Positions 44,281 to 44,523 of a stretch of 44,523 bases of DNA are shown piece by piece; positions within the stretch are counted from its first letter, which is position 1; each line of letters begins with the position of its first letter. This DNA is from Sphaeroforma sirkka. Lineage: Eukaryota > Opisthokonta > Ichthyosporea > Ichthyophonida. The position numbers and the translations under genes are program-made. The stretch spans positions 12,501 to 57,023 of the forward strand of contig LUCW03000642.1 of assembly GCA_001586965.3 (NCBI GenBank). The letters are read 5' to 3'. Under the pieces are notes generated by a model, which did not search any database, was not told where the DNA came from, and saw only the letters and a program-made list of their open reading frames with translations.

Positions 44281-44523
44281 TTCACAGTAGATATTTTTGC
44301 ATCGGCACAATGCATACACAGATAAATATTAAACAAAAGAACAATAATGCGCTACTACAATAGTGGGCACAGGAAGCAAATGTGTGGACAAACAAAATTT
44401 CTGTATTTCATAGAAGAAGATCCGATATCAGTGGGAAGCACAAACAACACATTACTATCAGGCAGAAAGCAGATGGACAGCAGATTTTTATCAAATCGAG
44501 TGGATATGACGGTAAGCGTTTGT
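44281..44523 (+). pseudogene. element 3 DIRS-like domain, start only
   Basis: QFTVDIFASAQCIHR lies at 44278-44322, directly after RNase H. It corresponds to TVDMFAAEHNKQ of element 1 and NVDVFASQQDHH of element 2. A stop follows, and the rest is in other frames (ANVWTNKIS near 44380 may be the N-P-P-W region, damaged). The window ends here. Confidence 0.5.

Larger units (their letters stand above)
40420..44523 (+). mobile_element. decayed Ty3/gypsy element 3, running off the right end
   Basis: In order: a gag-like frame, gag remnants with a zinc knuckle, a protease active site, RT, RNase H and the start of the DIRS-like domain. The residues resemble element 2 more than element 1 (protease ALVDSGTRRSCLD, connection segment SVGLANYMHDHVSKF). 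It has many frameshifts and stops, so it is older than element 2. It is split by an inverted solo LTR of the element 1 family at 41267-41865. The integrase and right LTR would lie beyond the window. Its 5' limit may be the LTR-like repeat at 38681. Confidence 0.75.

Overview
The window is eukaryotic nuclear DNA. A GT-AG intron, TFIIIA-type C2H2 zinc fingers, Ty3/gypsy and LINE-type retroelement proteins, long (TA)n microsatellites and solo LTRs all point that way. One GC-richer, gene-bearing end (about 1-4650) is followed by roughly 40 kb of AT-rich, repeat-dominated DNA. The species cannot be read from the sequence. The mix of large C2H2 proteins, chromoviruses and very long (TA)n tracts would suit a unicellular holozoan such as an ichthyosporean, or a fungus-like protist, but that is only a guess.

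Layout. 1-168: possible 3' end of a plus-strand gene with a downstream AATAAA. 529-3858 (minus): a two-exon gene predicted to encode about 1062 residues, with a Gly/Phe-rich low-complexity N terminus and 17 C2H2 fingers, eight of which form a four-times-repeated two-finger module. 4525-4644 (minus): one exon of a MYND-like zinc-finger gene. 4650-7350: AT-rich, no gene seen. 7449-13296 (plus): Ty3/gypsy element 1 with a complete 5' LTR, gag, protease, RT, RNase H, a DIRS-like extra domain and a truncated integrase; only the last ~33 bp of its 3' LTR remain. Two antisense tRNA-like sequences lie beside and inside it. 14030-14802 (minus): decayed LINE-type RT. 15.4-23.4 kb: tandem duplications, tRNA-derived repeats and old satellites. 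24350-33369 (minus): element 2, a chromovirus with 180-bp LTRs (one mismatch between them), a TTTC target duplication, a polypurine tract and a chromodomain. 33.4-39.1 kb: more tandem duplications and an LTR-like repeat also present at 20.6 kb. 40.5-44.5 kb (plus): element 3, a decayed chromovirus relative that runs off the right end and carries an inverted solo LTR of the element 1 family.

How it fits together. The only plausible host genes are at the left end; the rest is a nest of retrotransposons and their debris. All three Ty3/gypsy elements carry the same extra Pol domain between RNase H and integrase. Its motifs (VD-x-FA, NPPW-like, a C-P strand and a PW-H-T stretch) resemble the methyltransferase-like module known from DIRS elements. 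In elements 1 and 2 gag and protease are in one frame separated by a single stop codon, which would fit expression of Pol by stop-codon readthrough. These two shared traits are the most interesting signals here, along with the modular zinc-finger protein.
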